From: Myxococcales bacterium
Lineage (GTDB): Bacteria; Myxococcota_A; Bradymonadia; UBA7976; UBA1532
NCBI GenBank assembly: GCA_020633435.1
Contig: JACKDP010000004.1
Coordinates: 124,001-188,000 of the forward strand
Length of the DNA: 64,000 bases
Direction of reading: 5' to 3'
Part shown: in pieces, positions 26,901 to 33,427 of the stretch
Numbering within the stretch: the stretch's first letter is position 1
Layout of the letters: the number at the start of each line of letters is the position of its first letter
The notes under the pieces: model-generated
What the model saw: the letters and a program-made list of their open reading frames with translations, nothing else
Told to the model about the DNA's origin: nothing
Database searches by the model: none
Program-made: the position numbers and the translations under genes

Positions 26901-28764
26901 ACGGGCGCTGCTCGCCCGCCACCGTCACGACGGCCTGGTTCGAGACCGGGAAGCCGTTGAGGGCCCCCCGCTCGATGCCATCGGCGAGGAGCTGGGGCGT
27001 GTCGTGGATGCGCGCCAGGATGGTCACGCGGGCCGTGGAGCTGGCCGGGATGGTCATCCCCGTCAGCCGCGCCCGCCCGATCTCGGGCTCGCTGGCGTCG
27101 TCGCCGGTGACCGACACCACCTCCAGCAGATCCAGGTACGGGGGCAGGCGATCGTCGAGCGTCACGTCGAACACATCGCGATCATTGGGGTTTTCGATGG
27201 TGATGCGGTACTGGATGGCCTCGCCGGGCGAGAAGCGGTCGTCGCCGTCGGCGTCGGTGACCGACTTGGTGATGCGGCCCAGGCCCACGCCGCCGAGCAC
27301 CACCACCACGGCCTGGTTCGTCCGCGTGGGCTCGGGCAGGGCCGACGTCGTGATCTGCCCCTGGAGCGTGAGCCGCGTGCCGGGGCGGACGTTGGCGTCG
27401 ATGGTCGCCCGGAAGGTGATGACGCGGTCGTTGTCGCCGCGGAACGGCACGTTGCCCAGGCGAAGCCCGTTCTGCAGGGGGTTTTGCACCTCTTCGCCAG
27501 GCACGGGATCGGCCCCGTCCACGCGCAGGCTGCCCGCCAGGTACGTCAGCCCCGCCGGCAGGCCCAGGCGCGCGATGACGTCCGGCGCGTCCAGCGAGCC
27601 CTCGTTCGCGACCCGCAGGGTGATGACCACCCGCTCGCGGGGCGCGGCCTCGTCGGGCACCACCGACAGGAGCGTCCCCTCCCGACGGAAGCTCGGCGCG
27701 TTGCGGTCGACGTTGAGCAGCACATAGCCCAGGAAGAACGACTCGCCGCCGCCCGAGGGATCCTGCGCCCCGCCGCCGCCGAGGACGCCGTCCCCGGAGC
27801 CGGGCCGCAGCCGCACCGACCGGTCGCCCGGGCGCAGCAGGCCCGACACGTCGAAGGTGTCGAGGTCCATGCCCAGGGTGAAGCCGCCCGGGGCCGTCGA
27901 GTTGAACAGGTTGTTGGGCGGGTTGTTGGCGTCGCTCAGCTTCACCCCCCGGAACTCCAGGAAGTCGAAGCAGGTCGCGCAGGGGAAGACGGGGTCGGTG
28001 TCCTGGGGCGGCACGCCGAGGAAGGCGTCGCCCTCCAGAGCGAAGAACGTCAGGGACGCCGAGCCGTTGGGCGGGAAGTCGAAGCCCGCGATGTCGAACT
28101 GGTCGATGCCGGCCGAGCGGGGCTGCTCGTCGAGCTGGCGGAAGCCGTCATGAACGAAGACGTCCCGCAGGGTGCGCTCCGACGGCGCCTCATAAACGAT
28201 CACGAGGCTCCAGGCCGCGTACTTGGCCTGGCAGGTCTGGGGATCGCGGCACTCGCCGCGGGCGTCGAGGAAGCCGGGCTCGGCCTGGACGTCGCCCACC
28301 TCCCAGCGGCCGTTCCAGCGCTGGGCGCCGGGGGCGCCGCGGACGAGGGCCGTCACGTCGGCGCGGCAGTAGAAGAAGCCACCCAGCGACGGCACGGTGA
28401 CGCAGCGATCCGCCGGCACGTCGTCGAAGCGCTCGCCGCCCGGGGCGGTGAGATCGGCGGTGCGATCCACGCGGCCCGCGATGGAGCCCGTCCAGAAGAG
28501 GTAGGCCCCCGCCACCTCCGCGTCGAACGGGATGCCGCGCACGTCCCCGGCCGACCGGGGCAGGAGCCCGCTGTTGACCTCGGGGGCGGCGATGGAGGCG
28601 CTCATCAGGCTGTTGCCCGTGACGACCGCCCGGCCGAAGACGCGGTGGCTGGCGTAGAGGGCGTGGGGCTCGCCATCCACGAGGGCCAGGGCCGAGGCGG
28701 GGAGCAGCGCGGCCAGGAGCCACGCCACCCAGACCCACCGCGGGGTGCAAGTCGTCGAAATCAC
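14950..28764 (-). CDS. Giant DUF11-repeat / SdrD-B-like / OmpA-like / beta-barrel surface protein (4604 aa)
   Basis: One intact 13.8-kb frame from GTG 28764. Order: signal peptide (~1-28); N-terminal secreted domain (~30-370); about 15 DUF11-type immunoglobulin-like repeats (~370-2500), most ending in a signature like RSDDPxTPxxxDPTVFVV; a SdrD-B/Cna-B-like domain (RVFEDVDGDGAYSDRAD, ~2513); a further DUF11-type unit (~2755-2880); another Cna-B-like domain (KVFCDADGDGFQSEGERG, ~2905); an OmpA-like segment (~3200-3275, ending RSRKRNRRVEL); more beta domains; then a ~900-residue C-terminal region (~3700-4604) of alternating amphipathic strands ending FFRVIANY, typical of an outer-membrane barrel. 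Likely a surface stalk or adhesin anchored by its own barrel. DUF11 repeats are common in bacterial surface proteins; the full combination is unusual. The decarboxylase gene lies 26 nt downstream. Confidence 0.9.
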   Translation of the reverse strand: MISTTCTPRWVWVAWLLAALLPASALALVDGEPHALYASHRVFGRAVVTGNSLMSASIAAPEVNSGLLPRSAGDVRGIPFDAEVAGAYLFWTGSIAGRVDRTADLTAPGGERFDDVPADRCVTVPSLGGFFYCRADVTALVRGAPGAQRWNGRWEVGDVQAEPGFLDARGECRDPQTCQAKYAAWSLVIVYEAPSERTLRDVFVHDGFRQLDEQPRSAGIDQFDIAGFDFPPNGSASLTFFALEGDAFLGVPPQDTDPVFPCATCFDFLEFRGVKLSDANNPPNNLFNSTAPGGFTLGMDLDTFDVSGLLRPGDRSVRLRPGSGDGVLGGGGAQDPSGGGESFFLGYVLLNVDRNAPSFRREGTLLSVVPDEAAPRERVVITLRVANEGSLDAPDVIARLGLPAGLTYLAGSLRVDGADPVPGEEVQNPLQNGLRLGNVPFRGDNDRVITFRATIDANVRPGTRLTLQGQITTSALPEPTRTNQAVVVVLGGVGLGRITKSVTDADGDDRFSPGEAIQYRITIENPNDRDVFDVTLDDRLPPYLDLLEVVSVTGDDASEPEIGRARLTGMTIPASSTARVTILARIHDTPQLLADGIERGALNGFPVSNQAVVTVAGEQRPSDDPDTGAANDPTIFRLTAGVDITGPGTRKAGVDVNGGLLEPGDRIRYTLAIQNTGASATDVFVNDPWPGGTGDCVIEAGGEDLVCAGGRLQGLLRVAAGATVRVTFTLAVAADAANGLRITNVANVRSTDDPTQQTDVRSAALQVTAAPILGTSTKDLPALPGRVALPGERVRYVITIPNTGNRPATDVVVSDRLAFAFAEVTPQDGGVLADGTLTWRIPRIEPGARATVAFEALLPPVLDDGTLVRNQATLTSAEIRVPVPTDDPITDAPDDATVLRVRSQARIEVAKTVAPRTARPGDEVTYTLRVRNTGTAPGRDVRVNDRLPPGVFAGLVAEGGRVAGDAVAFDAASRPELALLDVGDEVELTLRGTLLPVLTNGLRVENQATSVAQGIEARRSDDPTTPEVGDATVFVVESAPALALDKTVIDLNGGDVQAGDRLRYVITARNGGDAPAEGVEISDAVPAGLVDVAPAVGGRLKGGAVVWSLAGPVLPGAPAEVSFEATVAPGTAAGTRIANQAEGLAAGVAAVRSDDPRTPAAGDPTVVVVVSRPDLSTSTKDAAPREAAPGDVVTYTLAVINSGTDAARDVVVTDAVPAELEAVEAPEGALAGGVVTWAVGDLGPGERRALRLTGRVRRPLADGTLITNQAELVATGLARVGTDDPTTGKPGDPTVVRVVSTPALAVTKTVEDVNGGSVRPGDELVYRLRVENTGGDAAAGATLRDPLPPELVLVDAPGARREGAAVVWDLGDLPVDAPRELVLRVRVQPALANGLRIANQATLAAQGVEAVLSDDPATPAALDPTVVQVVSAADFSSAEKSLENLSDDGIFRPGGRVRYTLTLANTGDAPAAGAVLTDVLPDTLVLEAAPGARVDGQRLTWALGAVPPGDARRFTVTARIVLPLADGTVVANQAEISAPGFAAPFLTDDPATAAPDDATAFRVTAAPILALTKALTTPAPIQPGARVEYRLQLANTGDAVADAVIVTDPLPAALQAAVAPAPAVIKGGAVVWPVPPVGPGEAAELLITATVAPGTPDGTVVANQAVADGLVSDDPATPGAPDPTRFTVEDRPDLAGSTKIVAGDFVPGGSVTWTLEIRNRGSQLARGVIVTDAVPAQVAVVDTQPVAQVARQNVRWQVGDLAPGASVVLTIRGRVLDGLPDGTVVANQARLLTEGRPAVLTDDPTTGEVGDPTTFTVRNRPELEVEKVARDDNGGDVAPGDALTYVLVVRNVGQQPAPAVDLIDPIGAGLVDADAMDGQVVDGVARWALGDLPVGAEVRRVLRARVAADALDGTVISNQFGARFGGAGPYTLSEVVELVVRVASVEVTKRVLPLEPVGFAPGARVEYQIDVFNPGGSPARDVSVLDPVDTARLEAIAPADGGLFDPRAARIEWIPARTPALGAIAAGDRVTLRFEARIRPALGAGEAVSNQAELFVRGQPGSTLSDDPATPAPGDPTVFVVEGAPAYAVQKVVASPLGGVRPGDTVEYAIRITQTGTAPSPAPLIVDAVPAGTVYLLGSTRIDGRPVADRGGRAPTSEPGLGLRGRDGVLQPGESVEVRFQVRVPPDAAVGTRVDNQAFVEDGLGITARSDDPDTAEPLDPTSFVVGGGADLTRFLKTARVLDRPEVRAQIGDIIEWTLAIQNAGDAASGPVEVTDPLPARTAYVPGSLTLDGLALTDQADRDAGELDRSRLRVRLDSVPPRGARLVRFRTRVDAGPQVANQASLATADGLTIRSDDDGEGRDPTIVPVGETAVRRLAIRKTVEDPSGAPALAGETLIYRITLTNNGTVDLAGLTVVDDLPPGLLFVDAVAVPPGADLAVEPAPAGASQNGRVQLTDVGVIAGESVVVVLALQVDPRLGEDREICNIAQAEGPGVPPVAGDPACVDAQVRFGGLTGRVFEDVDGDGAYSDRADAVFEGMRVALSPAADPDAPPVAEVVSDETGRYDLFDLLPGSYRARIFSATDVLLRTVDGVEVAATEQRQQDLAIDPSGRVYDGAEGTLVDGAQVFIYRDEDVGNDDPYDAASRDRRTLVPPEDLEAESMQGQRTAHGGMYRFAVRRPGRYLMEVVPPGLSYVSPSVLVPPTPGYAFTDDPAGKVVPEAVPAVAPDADRTYFLAFDLAGPEDQFFHNHVPIDPLSALIDVQKRSLRAEVSRGQVVTYEIDMINRSPRDLVEGSEAGPAVLQDVLPRGFKYVAGSGTFVRLDGGKEIPLASFDPQEARILRFPVELHAGEAIRLRYQAALGANVKPKAVYTNRATLLLAGGNVPISRTARADVRVVPDADFDQGLLIGKVFCDADGDGFQSEGERGLGGVRIYLDNGWYAETDSAGLYHFKDIDPGSHAVKLDAATLLPGATFTTDEVRVVHFTRGLPAKVGFGVTCPTETVSGARIEVAADGMDAALDALRDRFAIVSGDADTLSVRVRDQVRKAPKLLAILQVDGQDAEQADVPAGVGGAAAGLGFRLRIFKGAPRDRWALWVGEVGGQERQVAAGAGRPPKILPWDQRDQAGQPVLEAGKAYTYRVELAGRDGTLVGSPAGVFGVGLNQGALPPLVEAVAADFDAQGAPRPALQRALRKVAGKLPPAPARVRVEVHADGAGEDAAARAQTQKEAAALVAWMVTTLKLPADRLEAVGVGNDRPRAPTAFARSRKRNRRVELRALAADAAPAGPVKVETEAAFEPWVRVDADEVTPEADGTFALAATIPPDGVVEVAVQAADGRRAVFPVRLKEGSRPEREKAREVVVEGQAPGGITIGGVRVAASGLKVQATGPEKVAVRDGKVVEPLAFTLSSGLKKADRWRFTVVDAEGAIRWSQGGEGQPPERLTWDAAGAGPGLYRYRLTVLSTRQVIGQSPEAAVALGDVQLPEKPKKSRWELRVDAQRVSTEGDRFQGRLDVRGDEALLVELTRPDGGRSVFFVAPPQGDDAPDRLRPVAPVDGGGEVVGGGAIPRDGRVKREKPPEPVILKPGLTGTERQVLAAFGRDEIQRILTPALGDSGADVPARVLEVEVPPAGAELPGRSVPVRGRTAPGNRVFLQGNEVLVDAEGRFAGAAWLGVNDTEVRITTEDPAGNKGTLAHPVKVKDAAWFLLALGESQLGKRGAELDGVDAHTSTTIGDGLYLHGRVAAYFRGYAKGSDILGGAFEQYKVTAHVDSTRRREFETFYRQVIDPEQFYPVYGDSAAEVKEANTRGPLYVLVEADRSTLTVGNFKSGIRGVELLNYDRTLYGAQAALDVQTGPARHELKAFAADQDVPERHAYVELLGTGGSLYYLPHREVVEGSERISLVERDRDSGIERRRVSLARDVDYTFRYDDGRLLLKSPASTRSLDTAGALTQPNDHSVLDGHPLFIAVEYDHQDPGRFGDTGFGVHARETLFDKVTVGGGYVKEGRSTLGTPDYELWGGELRLRHGRKSRFEAEVARSAGQNGENLVSADGGLTFRPFHGRDASRTDGQSFLLRGGLEIADFMEESDRDRWYTEAWWQYIAPGFSSGGTIQQQGQEVFGVQSRFWLTPEHSLFVRHDTTVTEEPSTQGEGLFGGFGAFRRDVTRGGYGFVREGLKVDVEFVHTETDEGPDRAGFVIDTASVGGEYPLTPRWTLLAEQEVVVRGDERLHSGTGDLLVTTAGARYKLADTLSIELLESLRWSGDNATQLGMRTQLDDRHTIYAQQRFAQEDDRTVATTVVGGEERFGAKNSGRAFGEYQLETGTQGGRNRAVMGVGKRTKVVTGLHVDTAYQRSQVLAGGAGEFSQDAISLGLEWLDSDKVKVSGRYELRYDDNDETVGRRDLMQILALNAASVKLHPDLTLLLRFNYSHSLDLVYEATAAEMLESSAGLAFRPISYDWIAVLLKYGKRYAQNPIDVALELPEREEIDVVSLTPILDLPPGIQLVTKLAWKRSALRVAQLPTVEDTNLLLLLRVNYHLTNSWDAGAEYRWLTTELAQTTLHGALFEVNYIIEKTVRLGVGYNFTQFSDEEFSTLNEDHGGAFFRVIANY

Positions 28765-28792
28765 TCGATTCTCACGCTGCTCGGGACGGGGC

Positions 28793-28822
28793 AGTGTAGG
28801 GGGTTGTGGTCGGCTTCGGCAA
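28793..28822 (-). promoter_or_regulatory. Candidate sigma70-type promoter of the giant surface-protein gene
   Basis: On the minus strand TTGCCG (28822-28817) is followed after 18 bases by TACACT (28798-28793). Transcription would start about 20 bases before GTG 28764. The match is moderate; no other candidate stands out in this 155-base gap. Confidence 0.3.
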
Positions 28823-28919
28823 CAAAGGTGGCCAGGGAAGCGCGGCGGGCGGTCCGGCGCGGGCCGCGGCGGCCTGGCGGGCGGGCCCGCGAGGGGCTGG
28901 CGGGGGCGACGGGCGGCGG

Positions 28920-29885
28920 CTACTGGGGCTCGAGGCGCAGGGGCAGCTCGATGCGCGAGGCGTCGGCGGCGGCCGGAAACTCCAGGGCCCGCAGGCTGTT
29001 GACGACGCAGCGCTCGAAGGCGGCGTTGCCGACGCTGGACCGTGCGATGCGGGAGTCGATGAGCTGCCCGGCGGCCGTGACGCGCAGGGCCACCGCCAGC
29101 TCGGCGGGCCGCTCGACGCTGAGCTTGTGCTTGCCCACGCAGCCCAGCGGGGCCGTCGCCATCATCCGGCGCAGGGCGTTGGCCACGTCGCCCGCGGCCA
29201 GGCCGCCCTGGACGTTGGCGGTGCCGGCCACCATGCGGGCGGGCCGGCCGGCGGGGGCCGGGGCGTCCTCGTCGGCGCCGGGGCGGACCACGACGGCCTT
29301 CACCTCGGCGGGGGCGGCGGTCGTCGCGGGGGCGCCGGCCGCGGCGGCGCGGCAGTTGGCCAGCCCAGGGCTCACGGCCGCCCCGGCGGCGGCGCTCTGG
29401 GGCAGCTCGTCCAGCACGCGGAAGAGGCGGCGCGCCTGGGCGCAGTCCCCCGCCGCCAGCGCCGCGCGGACGCGCCCGCGGCGGCCTCGACGCGACCTTC
29501 CGTCGGCGGCGGGGCGCGCGGCCAGGCGCTGGGGCCGGCTCTCCGGCGCTGCGCTGGCGGGGGCGGCGCTGGCGGGGCAGCGCTGGCTGGGGGGCCGCTG
29601 GCCCCAGCGCGGCGTCCCTGGCCGGCGCTGGCCGGCGCGGCCGTCTCGGGCGCCAGCGGCACGGCGCTGATGGGGGCGGCAGCGTCGGCGGCCTCGGCCG
29701 TCACCCGCCTCAGCGGCGTCGTCCTCGGCCACGTCCACGCAGCAGGGGCCGCCAGGGCTGGCCGGCGCCCCGGCGTCGGGCGCGGCCTCGCGCGGCGAGC
29801 GCGTCAGCAGGTAAAAGCCGCCGGCGCCAGCCGCCAGCACCAGCAGCACCAGGGCCACCAGGCCTCCATGGCCGCTGCGCCGCAC
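28920..29885 (-). CDS. Membrane helix plus AgmX/TonB-like C-terminal domain: probable 3' part of the adjacent kinase gene
   Basis: Begins with a membrane helix (GLVALVLLVLAAGAGGFYLL) of the type that follows the Pro-rich linker in myxobacterial kinases, but it is one frame away from the kinase (29804-31423). After ~29710 the frame becomes Arg-rich; another frame there reads TAEAADAAAPISAVPL, so at least one more indel is likely in the Ala/Pro-rich part. From ~29460 it reads normally again: ALAAGDCAQARRLFRVLDEL, then a C-terminal domain with paired Cys (PLGCVGKHK ... FERCVVNSLRALEFPA), the AgmX/PglI two-Cys pattern. I read this as one protein with the kinase: cytoplasmic kinase, linker, membrane helix, periplasmic AgmX-like domain. 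Confidence 0.6.
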   Translation of the reverse strand: MRRSGHGGLVALVLLVLAAGAGGFYLLTRSPREAAPDAGAPASPGGPCCVDVAEDDAAEAGDGRGRRRCRPHQRRAAGARDGRAGQRRPGTPRWGQRPPSQRCPASAAPASAAPESRPQRLAARPAADGRSRRGRRGRVRAALAAGDCAQARRLFRVLDELPQSAAAGAAVSPGLANCRAAAAGAPATTAAPAEVKAVVVRPGADEDAPAPAGRPARMVAGTANVQGGLAAGDVANALRRMMATAPLGCVGKHKLSVERPAELAVALRVTAAGQLIDSRIARSSVGNAAFERCVVNSLRALEFPAAADASRIELPLRLEPQ

Positions 29886-31423
29886 GGGGGCGCCTGATCG
29901 CCGAAGGTGCCGGCCACCAGCGCGGCCGCGGGCGCCACCGCCAGCGACCAGCCGTCACCGCGGGTTGGCGGCGGCGCCTCGGCCGGAGGGGCGAGGCGCG
30001 CGGGGGCTAACGCGGGCGGCGCGGGCGCGCGGACCCGCGCAGGCTCAGCGCGGGGCGGCGTGGGCTCAGGGCGCAGCAGGGCGGGCGCCAGGTCGGCGGG
30101 CACGGCGGGCTCCGAGACGCGCGGCGGCAGCACCCGGGGCGGCGGCTCCGACATGGGCATGACCACCGGGCGACCCGACTCGGGCGCCTGGGCCACCCGC
30201 GGCGGATCCAGCAGCCCCCGGCGCGGCGTCGTCGGCCGCTCCTCCAGGGCCGCCCCCGGCCGCCGCGAGGTGGGCGGCTCCCGGCGCACCGGCCCCGGCG
30301 GGCTGGTGGTGTCGCGGCCCACGATGCCATCGGGATCCAGCAGATCGAGCCGGTACTGGCTCGTCAGGGACCGCACCTCGGGGCTCTCCTCGATGTCGTC
30401 GAGGCTCAGCTCGATGACGTCCTCCTCCCCGAGCGCCGCCTCCCCCTCCCCGATGGCCCGCAGGAAGGCCTCCACCATGGCGCGCACCGTGGGGTAGCGC
30501 TCCTCGGGGGCCTTGGCCATGGCCTTGCGGATGACGGGCTCCACCGCCCGCAGGCGCGGATCGCCCTGGGCCCCGGGCAGCGGCGGCACCGGCGAGTTGG
30601 CGTGGTGCCACAGCACCCCGAGGGGCCCGCCGTCCCCCTTGAACGGCTTGTCGCCGCTGAGCATCTGGAACGTCATCACGCCCAGGGCGTAGATGTCGGC
30701 CCGCCCGTCCACCTCGCGGCCCCCCTCGAAGAGCTCGGGGGCCATGTAGTTGGGCGTCCCCAGGAGCATCCCCGTCTGGGTGACGGCCCCGTCCTCGAGC
30801 CGGGCGATGCCGAAGTCGATGACCTTGGCGATCTCGTCCTCGTCCTCGCCCGGCGAGGTCAGGATGACGTTGGCCGGCTTCATGTCCCGGTGGACGATGC
30901 CCTTCTGGTGGGCCTCGTGGAGCGAGCGGCCGACATCGCGGACGATGCGGGCCACGTCCCCGGGCGGCAGCGCCCCGTCGCGCTTGAGCCGCGCCGCCAG
31001 GCTCTCGCCAGCGACGTACTCCATGACCATGTAGGCCACGCTCGGCATCACCGCCGACTTGCTGACGCCGAAGTCGAAGAGGGTGACCGTGTGGCGGCTC
31101 TTGAGCAGGGAGACGGTGCGGGCCTCGCGCTCGAAGCGCTCGCGGGCGCTCTTGGTGGCGGTGAGCTGGGCGTGCAGGACCTTCACCGCCACCAGCCGCC
31201 CGAGGGGGCGCTGGAGGGCGGCGTAGACCACGCTCATGCCCCCGCCGCCGATGCGGTCGACGAGCACGAAGCGGTCGTCGAGGACGTAGCCCAGCAGCGG
31301 CGCGGCCGCCAGGCGCGCGCGCCGGTTGGCCGGCAACAGCACGCGGTGGTGCTCCGGGCAGACCCCCGAGGCATCATCCAGCCCGCACTCCGGGCACACC
31401 CGCGTACCGTGTGCATTCGCCAT
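29804..31423 (-). CDS. Serine/threonine protein kinase with N-terminal zinc ribbon
   Basis: N-terminal CPECGLDDASGVCPEH (Cys/His ribbon, ~10-25), then a full Hanks-type kinase domain: glycine loop IGGGGMSVVYAA (~58-69), VAVKVL with catalytic Lys 81, HRDMKPANVIL (178-188), DFGIA (203-207), TPNYMAPE, and a complete C-lobe to ~310. A Pro/Arg/Ala-rich linker of ~170 residues follows. Near 29895 the frame changes: the next residues read here (MEAWWPWCCWCW) are a shifted version of a membrane helix carried by the neighbouring fragment. It phosphorylates Ser/Thr on unknown partners and is probably membrane-anchored. The EamA gene upstream on the same strand ends 92 nt before this start. Confidence 0.9.
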   Translation of the reverse strand: MANAHGTRVCPECGLDDASGVCPEHHRVLLPANRRARLAAAPLLGYVLDDRFVLVDRIGGGGMSVVYAALQRPLGRLVAVKVLHAQLTATKSARERFEREARTVSLLKSRHTVTLFDFGVSKSAVMPSVAYMVMEYVAGESLAARLKRDGALPPGDVARIVRDVGRSLHEAHQKGIVHRDMKPANVILTSPGEDEDEIAKVIDFGIARLEDGAVTQTGMLLGTPNYMAPELFEGGREVDGRADIYALGVMTFQMLSGDKPFKGDGGPLGVLWHHANSPVPPLPGAQGDPRLRAVEPVIRKAMAKAPEERYPTVRAMVEAFLRAIGEGEAALGEEDVIELSLDDIEESPEVRSLTSQYRLDLLDPDGIVGRDTTSPPGPVRREPPTSRRPGAALEERPTTPRRGLLDPPRVAQAPESGRPVVMPMSEPPPRVLPPRVSEPAVPADLAPALLRPEPTPPRAEPARVRAPAPPALAPARLAPPAEAPPPTRGDGWSLAVAPAAALVAGTFGDQAPPCGAAAMEAWWPWCCWCWRLAPAAFTC

Positions 31424-31515
31424 GTCGCCATCGTCGGAGGGCGGGGCCGAAAAGTAAACCTCGTTGGCGTCGGGGCCGGCCGGCCGCGACGGCGAGCCTC
31501 AAGCCATTGAAATGA

Positions 31516-32385
31516 CTAGGAGTTCCCGGAAACCGGGGGCCGTGGCCGCCCCACGCCGGCGGACAGGGCGCCCCCCGCGGCGATGATCAGCGCCACCCCC
31601 GCCACGGTCCAGGTCGAGAGGCCCTCCCCGAAGACCAGCACCCCGGCCACCGCCGAGAAGACCACGGTCGCGTAGGACAGGGGCCCCACGCGCGTCGCCT
31701 CGCCCAGCCGGTAGGCCAGCGTCATGCCGAACTGCCCGCCGGTGGCCCCGAGGCCGATGCCCAGGACGAGCCACCACTGCGTGCCCGTCGGCAGCCCCTC
31801 GGCGAGGGCGAAGGGCGCCGTCGCGCACACACTCGCCACGGCGAACCACCACACGATGCGGGAGGGCGGATCCGTCGTGCGCAGCAGCCGCACCGAGACG
31901 TAGGCCACCCCGGCCAGGGCCGCCCCGGCCAGCCCCGCCAGGCCGGCCAGCAGGCCGCCGTCGACCTCGGGGCGCAGCACCAGCAGCACCCCCACGAACG
32001 CCAGCCCCACCAGCGCGAAGCCCCGCGACCCCGGCCGCTCTCCCAGCACGGGCCCCGCCAGCAGCAGCGTGAAGACGGGCGAGAGGTACTGCACCGCCGT
32101 CGCCGTCCCGAGGGGCAGCCCGTGGATGCTCCAGAAGAAGCAGAGCATGGCGGCGAGGCCCGACGCGCACCGCAGCGCCATCCGCCGCGCGTTCCCCGGC
32201 CGCCAGCCCGCGCCCGATCGCCGCAGCAGCGGGTGGGCGATGGCCAGGATGACCACCGAGCGCCAGAACACGAGCTGGATGGTCGAGAGGTCGACCGCCG
32301 CCCGCTTGAGCAGCACCCCCATCAGGGAGAACGAGGCCGACGCCAGCACCATCGCCAGCACGGCGGACCAGGAGACAGGGGCCAA
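31516..32385 (-). CDS. EamA/DMT-superfamily membrane transporter
   Basis: About 289 residues with ten predicted membrane helices in two EamA halves (SFSLMGVLLKRAAVDLSTIQLVFWRS; GQFGMTLAYRLGEATRVGPLSYATVVFS). A TTG start at 32385 is well supported by GGAGG eight bases upstream. Family members export metabolites, amino acids or nucleotide derivatives; the substrate cannot be predicted. It lies alone between the kinase and the DUF3238-like gene, all on the minus strand. Confidence 0.88.
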   Translation of the reverse strand: MAPVSWSAVLAMVLASASFSLMGVLLKRAAVDLSTIQLVFWRSVVILAIAHPLLRRSGAGWRPGNARRMALRCASGLAAMLCFFWSIHGLPLGTATAVQYLSPVFTLLLAGPVLGERPGSRGFALVGLAFVGVLLVLRPEVDGGLLAGLAGLAGAALAGVAYVSVRLLRTTDPPSRIVWWFAVASVCATAPFALAEGLPTGTQWWLVLGIGLGATGGQFGMTLAYRLGEATRVGPLSYATVVFSAVAGVLVFGEGLSTWTVAGVALIIAAGGALSAGVGRPRPPVSGNS

Positions 32386-32486
32386 GGCAGGCGCCTCCGA
32401 CCGTGGAGGGCATCGTCTAGCACGAAGGCGGGCGCCGGTGCGCGGCCACGCGGGCCTCGGGCGGATTCCCCAGGCCGATCAGCGAC

Positions 32487-33308
32487 CTACGTGCCGGGGG
32501 CCCAGGCCCCGGGCACCGTGATGCTGCCGGTGTTCATCTGGGCACTCAGGCGGGCGCCGATCTCGGCCGCCGCCGTGACGCCCAGGCCATCCACCCCGCT
32601 GGCGTCGTTCACGATGGCCGGCGAGATGAGATCGCTGCCGTTGCATTGCACCCGGATGCCATGGCTCGGGAAGAGATCGGTCTTGTAGCTCAGCGTCAGG
32701 GCGCCGCTGGCGTCGAAGGTGCCGGTGAGCTTGGAGTCGATGTCGGGCGCCATCGTGATGACGACCGGGTTGGACGACGCCATCGACAGCGTGAACGTCC
32801 GGCCGGCGGCGGCCTGGGACATGGCCTTGGTGGCCGTCTTGGCCTCCGTGCCCCGGTCGGAGGCCACCTGGCCCACCACCGGCAGCTTCAGCTCCCAGTG
32901 CCAGTCACGGTGGGTGGTGCCATAGCTGCCGCTCTGGCGGATGCCCGAGATGGTCGTGCCATCGTAGTCGAACTCCAGCACCACCAGCACACGGTGCCCG
33001 CCGCCGTAGTCGGCGTGGTTGTCGCCCCGATAGCGCGAGGTGTAGTCGAAGCTGGCGGCGGGCACGACGTTGTCGGCCAGCTCCCCCGCCCGGTTCGTCA
33101 CCCGGATGACCTCCTCGGGATCGATGACCTCGCGGTGGGGGATCCACGCCTTGAGCTCGACGCGGTAGTGCCGGGTCGACGCCAGCTCGCTGCTCTGGCC
33201 CATGGCCGAGGCGCCGTGCGCGCCCGCGTCGGCGAGGCCCGTGCTGCCCTGGGCCGTCGCCGCCCCCGCCGTCGTCTCTTCCCGCTGGACCTGCGCCTGA
33301 TCGCCCAC
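32487..33308 (-). CDS. DUF3238-like protein of unknown function
   Basis: About 273 residues from GTG 33308, which has GGGAGGG seven bases upstream. An upstream ATG at 33362 is in frame but lacks a ribosome site. No signal peptide. A Gln/Ala/Gly-rich N-terminus is followed by a beta-rich region: RVELKAWIPHREVIDPEE, then YRGDNHADYGGGHRV and LEFDYDGTTISG. I recall this W-I-P / RGDNHxxYxG / FDxDG pattern from DUF3238-type proteins, but the match is from memory. The C-terminal third resembles a second beta sandwich (TFTLSMASSNPVVITMAPDID). Role unknown. Confidence 0.65.
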   Translation of the reverse strand: MGDQAQVQREETTAGAATAQGSTGLADAGAHGASAMGQSSELASTRHYRVELKAWIPHREVIDPEEVIRVTNRAGELADNVVPAASFDYTSRYRGDNHADYGGGHRVLVVLEFDYDGTTISGIRQSGSYGTTHRDWHWELKLPVVGQVASDRGTEAKTATKAMSQAAAGRTFTLSMASSNPVVITMAPDIDSKLTGTFDASGALTLSYKTDLFPSHGIRVQCNGSDLISPAIVNDASGVDGLGVTAAAEIGARLSAQMNTGSITVPGAWAPGT

Positions 33309-33427
33309 GGCCGCCCTCCCGGTCGAAGTGCCAGGGGTAGCGGGGTGCCCGCGGCGGCGCAAGCGGGGCGAGGCGAGACGCCCCGATCAGCCCTGTTTTC
33401 AAGGACCTGGCCTCGCCGGGCCGGCCG

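Noticed and set aside
22000..27800. Periodic similarity in DNA that could be read as a repeat array
   Set aside because: It comes from DUF11 protein repeats of ~130 residues, diverged at DNA level; not a DNA-level array.
14986..29670. A 4894-codon open frame on the plus strand opposite the giant surface-protein gene
   Set aside because: It is a shadow of strong GC3 codon bias on the minus strand. The minus frame has clear domains and a signal peptide; the plus frame has no recognisable domain and an unusual His/Arg/Val composition.
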